34,638 nucleotides of DNA from a bacterium. Lineage in GTDB: Bacteria > Chloroflexota > Dormibacteria > Aeolococcales > Bog-877. The stretch is taken from positions 1-34,638 of the forward strand of contig JAJYWQ010000036.1 of assembly GCA_021791415.1 (NCBI GenBank), in the 5' to 3' direction. The notes beneath the pieces were generated by a model. That model had not been told where the DNA came from. It searched no databases and saw only the letters and a list, made by a program, of their open reading frames with translations. This document shows positions 31,965 to 34,638 of this stretch, piece after piece. Numbering within the stretch: position 1 is the stretch's first letter; every line of letters begins with the position of its first letter. Made by a program: the position numbers and the translations under genes.

Positions 31965-32433
31965 GCTTCCCTCTTTCGGTGACGGGTGTCGGCTCTGGGG
32001 ATTGCCTGTTCGTCCAGCGGCTGCCTGGGCGGACCCTGTGGGATGCAATGTACGGCCTTGGAGGTCCAGCACTTGCGACCTACGCGCCTATCGGTCTCCT
32101 TCCGTGCGAGCCAGCCAATGCGACCCGTGGGCGGCGGTCTACCCGCGGAGCGTACGTATGGCTTGTTAGACCCGTGCTCACCGACCGAGATTGGCCGAGA
32201 CTGGCCAACATGATCTCGATGCACCGGGTTTCTCACATGGCGCCAGGGGTACCGGCGATGTCCCTCAGCGTTCGCCCGGAAGTCACGAGTGGCCGCCACT
32301 GGCTGCCTTTGACCGTCGCCGACCGCTGGCGTTGTGGTCAATACTGTGGTCCATGCCCCGCTCCTGGAGCGGCGGCGGACCGTGAGCCGCCGGCTACTAT
32401 CGAGTCGTCTATTGGCCATGACGATGGGCGTGA
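31965..32433. other. decayed stretch after the permease gene
   Basis: About 470 bp without an intact gene. Open frames on both strands have no recognisable product. It includes the second TGTGGTCAA repeat pair and leads into the Erm-like fragment. Confidence 0.4.
32333..32356. repeat. paired TGTGGTCAA direct repeats, copy 2
   Basis: TGTGGTCAA at 32333 and TGTGGTCCA at 32345, again 12 bp apart, matching 25670-25693 at 21 of 24 positions. Removing the IS1380, it lies about 440 bp from the right attachment repeat. Confidence 0.5.
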
Positions 32434-32691
32434 AGTTCCGAGCACGGCTGGCAGACGACCGCGCGGGACGACCGGCGGCGGAGTCTCAGTCAGACCCTCC
32501 TGAGCCCGGATTGGGCTGAGGACTTGGTCCAGTCCGTCGACGTTCACTCCGGGCAGCTGGTCCTTGAGGTTGGGGCAGGGTCCGGCGTCATGACGTTGGC
32601 GCTCGCGCGTCGTCATGTAGATGTGATCGCACTAGACTTGGATCCCGTCTGGGCTCGGAAGATGGCCGGCGCGGTCCGTGGTGGTGGTTAG
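32434..32691 (+). pseudogene. Erm-like rRNA adenine methyltransferase fragment
   Basis: A frame without a start codon, closed at 32431 (TGA) and 32689 (TAG), reads 85 residues resembling the N-terminus of Erm/KsgA methyltransferases. These include RRRSLSQTLLSPDWAEDLVQ, then VLEVGAGSGVMTLALARR (the SAM-binding GxGxG motif I) and VIALDLDPVWARKM (motif II acid). Erm enzymes dimethylate A2058 of 23S rRNA and give macrolide resistance. The usual 250-residue protein is cut after motif II, and the 5' end is out of frame with the ATGs at 32418/32424. It is therefore a dead relic, truncated at both ends, just left of the IS1380. Recognition rests on motif pattern, not on a database search. Confidence 0.65.
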
Positions 32692-32757
32692 CGGACCCAA
32701 CCTAGTCCGTATGGCTCCGTTTGCTCTTGATTCCGGGAGATTGTCCAAGTGGCACTC

Positions 32758-32780
32758 TAAGCCTGAATCCACCGACCAGG
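32758..32780. repeat. IS1380 left terminal inverted repeat
   Basis: Starts TAAGCCTGAATCC and is followed by GTTGAGGAGGGGTG, echoing the GGTAGGGGTG inside the right end. Two mismatches to the right repeat. Confidence 0.7.
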
Positions 32781-32976
32781 CGTTGAGGAGGGGTGCGCGG
32801 TAGGGTCGGAGAGCCGTGGCAGGCAGGGGGCTGGCTGGGCAGGCCGTCAACACAGGGTCAGGACTGAGGTGCGGCGGGAACCGTGGCCCGGAATTGCCCC
32901 GAACCAGGCTCACCAGGGGGATTCCGGGCAGGCTGACGCCGGTCGGAAGGCCGCGAGGGGGATGCGGGACGGGCGG

Positions 32977-34335
32977 TCAGGTGGCGGCGCGGATCTGGCG
33001 GAGGGCGTTGAGGAACAGCAGCTGCCAGGGCCAGCGCTGGGGCAGATGCACGGTCACGCGGCGGGCGGAGCGGGTGCGCCGCCCGGGGACGGAGAACAGG
33101 CAGAGATGCAGCCGGCCGGTGGTGGTGAGAGCTGGCAGTTGCTCGGGGAGGCCGATGCCCAGCACCCAGCGAGCCAGGTTGTGGGCCATGGTGGAAAAGG
33201 CCAGCCAGGCAGCGTTGGCGGCGAACCGTCCCGAAGGCAGATGGGCCAGACCCGCCCCCTCCTTGAGATCGCGGATGACCGCCTCCACCTCGGCGTGGCG
33301 GCGATGGTCCGCCTCCAGCTCCAAAGTCGTGCCCTGGCGGTCCGTGACCAGGGCGTGGTAGCTGAACTCGGTGAAGAGCGCCAGTTGGCTGCCGGGAGTG
33401 GGACGCACCCGCCGCACGATCAGGCGAAGTCGCATCCCCTTCTTGCCGAAGGCGGTGTAGGGAACCTCAGCCACATCGGCGCCGGAGATGGGCTGCCCCT
33501 GCTCGTCTGAGCCGAAGGTGCCCGAGCTCGACCAGTAGGGGATCGGCACCCACGCCTCCTCCGGGATGGCCGCAATCGCCCGCTGGACCGCCTTGTCCAG
33601 GCGCGCGGTGACCGAGAACCGCACCCCGGCCCGGCGGCAGGTGGTGAGCACCGCCTTGGAGTAGAAGCCGGAGTCCGCCCGCAGGGTCAGCTGGCCGGTG
33701 GCCCCTGCCTGGCGCACCCGGGAGAAGCTCTCGGCCAGGAACCCAGTGGCGCCCCGGGCCGTGAAGGCCGATCCACCCCGCAGCCGGGAGTGGAGCACCT
33801 CGCCGGTGTCGGCCCTGGTGGCCAGCAGCGGGTGGTAGCCCCGCACCTTGGTGTAGCCGAAGCCCACCCCCTGCTTCAGCAGCCCAAAGACCTCGCAGAT
33901 GGTGGAGTCCATGTCGATGGTCAGCTCCCTGTCGCCCGGGCCCCGATCTCCTTCCCAGGCCCGACGCAGCATCTCCCGCCCCACTGCGTCCAACTGCCGG
34001 ACATGGCCCACGGTGAAGCTGCGCAGGAAGGTGCCCAGGGTGGAGGGTGCCAGGACCGCGTGGCCCAGCACCCCCTGGGTGGCCCCGGCCCGGAGCACGT
34101 TGGTGTCATCGATACAGTCCCCACCGGCCAGCATCGAGTGGATGAGCGACATGGCCTTGGGGCCGACGTTGGCCCGCCCGGGGGCGTCGCCTAGGTCCAG
34201 GTGTTCCTCGACCACCTCCCTCAACCCCAGGTGCTGAGCGAGAGTGGCAGGCAGGAGGAGGCCGGCATTGGCCACCAGGTGAGGGTCGTCGAACTCTACC
34301 CCCAGACGGTCCAAAGTGTGGGATGATGGCGGCAT
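32977..34335 (-). CDS. IS1380-family transposase
   Basis: A 452-residue DDE transposase with the IS1380 layout: N-terminal DNA-binding region (LAQHLGLREVVEEHLDL), then TIDMDSTICEVFGLLKQG with the first catalytic Asp. LTLRADSGFYSKAVLTTCRRAGVRFSVTAR has the second Asp, a long insertion domain follows, and HAEVEAVIRDLKEGAGLAHLPSGRFAANAAWLAFSTMAHNLARW carries the Glu. ATG 34335 has AGGAG about 10 nt upstream. The frame is intact from end to end and lies inside a pair of terminal inverted repeats, so the element may still move. Its GC and codon use resemble the core genome, unlike the island genes beside it. Confidence 0.92.
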   Translation of the reverse strand: MPPSSHTLDRLGVEFDDPHLVANAGLLLPATLAQHLGLREVVEEHLDLGDAPGRANVGPKAMSLIHSMLAGGDCIDDTNVLRAGATQGVLGHAVLAPSTLGTFLRSFTVGHVRQLDAVGREMLRRAWEGDRGPGDRELTIDMDSTICEVFGLLKQGVGFGYTKVRGYHPLLATRADTGEVLHSRLRGGSAFTARGATGFLAESFSRVRQAGATGQLTLRADSGFYSKAVLTTCRRAGVRFSVTARLDKAVQRAIAAIPEEAWVPIPYWSSSGTFGSDEQGQPISGADVAEVPYTAFGKKGMRLRLIVRRVRPTPGSQLALFTEFSYHALVTDRQGTTLELEADHRRHAEVEAVIRDLKEGAGLAHLPSGRFAANAAWLAFSTMAHNLARWVLGIGLPEQLPALTTTGRLHLCLFSVPGRRTRSARRVTVHLPQRWPWQLLFLNALRQIRAAT

Positions 34336-34437
34336 CGAAAAGGTGCTCCTTCGCTGGGGCCGATTGGCGTGGTTACAGCACCAATTATCCCAGCATCGAG
34401 CGCCTTTTCTTCGTCTACACCCCGCTGGCCACCCCTA

Positions 34438-34460
34438 CCTGGCCGGTGGATCCAGGCTTA
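34438..34460. repeat. IS1380 right terminal inverted repeat
   Basis: The reverse complement starts TAAGCCTGGATCCACCGG. It is nearly identical to the solitary end at 25348-25379. Confidence 0.7.
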
Positions 34461-34478
34461 GTATTGAGATCAAATTGG

Positions 34479-34523
34479 TGGTGCCGAGGGGCGGGATCGA
34501 ACCGCCGACACCGGGTTTTTCAG
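34479..34523 (-). repeat. right attachment repeat within tRNA-Phe
   Basis: The 45 bp shared perfectly with 25737-25781. Identity stops inside the anticodon loop/stem, where the left copy reads TTGAACC instead of ACCCGTG. A likely attR or attB-side copy. Confidence 0.8.
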
Positions 34524-34554
34524 ACCCGTGCTCTACCAACTGAGCTACCTCGGC
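34479..34554 (-). tRNA. tRNA-Phe (anticodon GAA)
   Basis: The reverse strand folds as a full cloverleaf of 76 nt. The acceptor stem is GCCGAGG/CCTCGGC and the D arm GCTC...GAGC. The anticodon stem CGGGT/ACCCG carries the loop CTGAAAA (anticodon GAA). The T arm is GGCGG-TTCGATC-CCGCC and the 3' ACCA is encoded. It charges with phenylalanine. Its 3' 45 nt are repeated at 25737-25781, marking it as the integration site of the island. Confidence 0.97.
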
Positions 34555-34638
34555 CCGCGACATCGCGCCCGGCGACCGCAGAGTCCTGAGCGTCCGCCGG
34601 TTGGCCGTCCGGTGGCCGCACCGGCCAGTCTACCGAGG

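Larger units (their letters stand above)
32758..34460. mobile_element. IS1380-family insertion sequence
   Basis: Inverted ends at 32758-32780 and 34438-34460 share CCTGRATCCACCGRCC (21 of 23 positions match) and bracket a single transposase gene, giving a 1703-bp element of ordinary IS1380 size. The flanking bases do not show a clear target duplication. The right end is 18 bp from the tRNA-Phe CCA end. Confidence 0.75.
25737..34523. mobile_element. tRNA-Phe-integrated genomic island, integrase lost
   Basis: A 45-bp perfect direct repeat, the 3' part of tRNA-Phe, occurs at 25737-25781 and within the intact tRNA at 34479-34523, bracketing about 8.7 kb. This is the expected result of site-specific integration at a tRNA 3' end, with the tRNA restored on one side. 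The interval has more modest GC than the flanking core, an ECF sigma/anti-sigma pair, a PadR-ABC-FtsX operon, an Erm-like relic and an IS1380. No integrase, relaxase or replication gene is seen. The IS1380 beside the right end may have arrived during its loss. Island status is inferred from the repeat and contents. Confidence 0.65.

Noticed and set aside
1-34638. CRISPR arrays, rRNA genes and riboswitches
   Set aside because: No regularly spaced direct repeats with unique spacers, no rRNA signature stretches and no recognised riboswitch core were seen.

Overview
The window is high-GC bacterial DNA from a free-living, probably terrestrial bacterium. GC-rich codon use, frequent GTG/TTG starts, leaderless-looking promoters, a DevS/NarL-type two-component pair, an LLM-class (possibly F420-dependent) oxidoreductase, a PucR regulator and PadR/MacB modules point to Actinomycetota, Chloroflexota or an uncultured sister group such as Ca. 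Dormibacterota. No ribosomal RNA or marker phylogeny is visible, so this placement is inference.

Positions 1-9049 hold housekeeping and signalling genes: a cut methionyl-tRNA synthetase, a GT4 glycosyltransferase, an NfuA-like Fe-S protein divergent from an ATP-grasp enzyme, and then a plus-strand run. That run contains an ArdC-like metallopeptidase, a GAF-GAF histidine kinase related to DevS/DosS, its NarL-type response regulator, a second histidine-kinase-like protein that has lost its phospho-accepting histidine, and a universal stress protein. The set reads as a redox, gas or dormancy stress circuit.

Positions 9377-17607 form one minus-strand lipid or acyl-CoA degradation operon. In transcription order it encodes two acyl-CoA dehydrogenases (probably a heteromeric pair), an acyl-CoA ligase, a PucR-type regulator, a MaoC hydratase, two SDR dehydrogenases and a thiolase, mostly with 1-4 nt overlaps. 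A divergent LLM oxidoreductase shares the promoter region, which carries two palindromes. A DEAD-box RNA helicase and an SthA-like flavoprotein follow on the minus strand.

From about 22.4 kb to 34.5 kb the DNA is accessory. It holds an ISL3 transposase, a Phd/RelE-type toxin-antitoxin pair, a truncated small gene next to a solitary insertion-sequence end, and then an island of about 8.7 kb. The island is bounded by a 45-bp direct repeat of the 3' part of tRNA-Phe, with the intact tRNA at the right end. Its cargo is an ECF sigma/anti-sigma pair, a PadR regulator with an ABC ATPase (carrying an N-terminal extra module) and a large FtsX/MacB permease, a degraded Erm-like rRNA methyltransferase fragment not visible as a normal ORF, and a complete IS1380 element lying 18 bp from the tRNA. 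No integrase gene is present. Paired 12-bp-spaced TGTGGTCAA repeats near both island ends suggest related elements integrated at this tRNA more than once.
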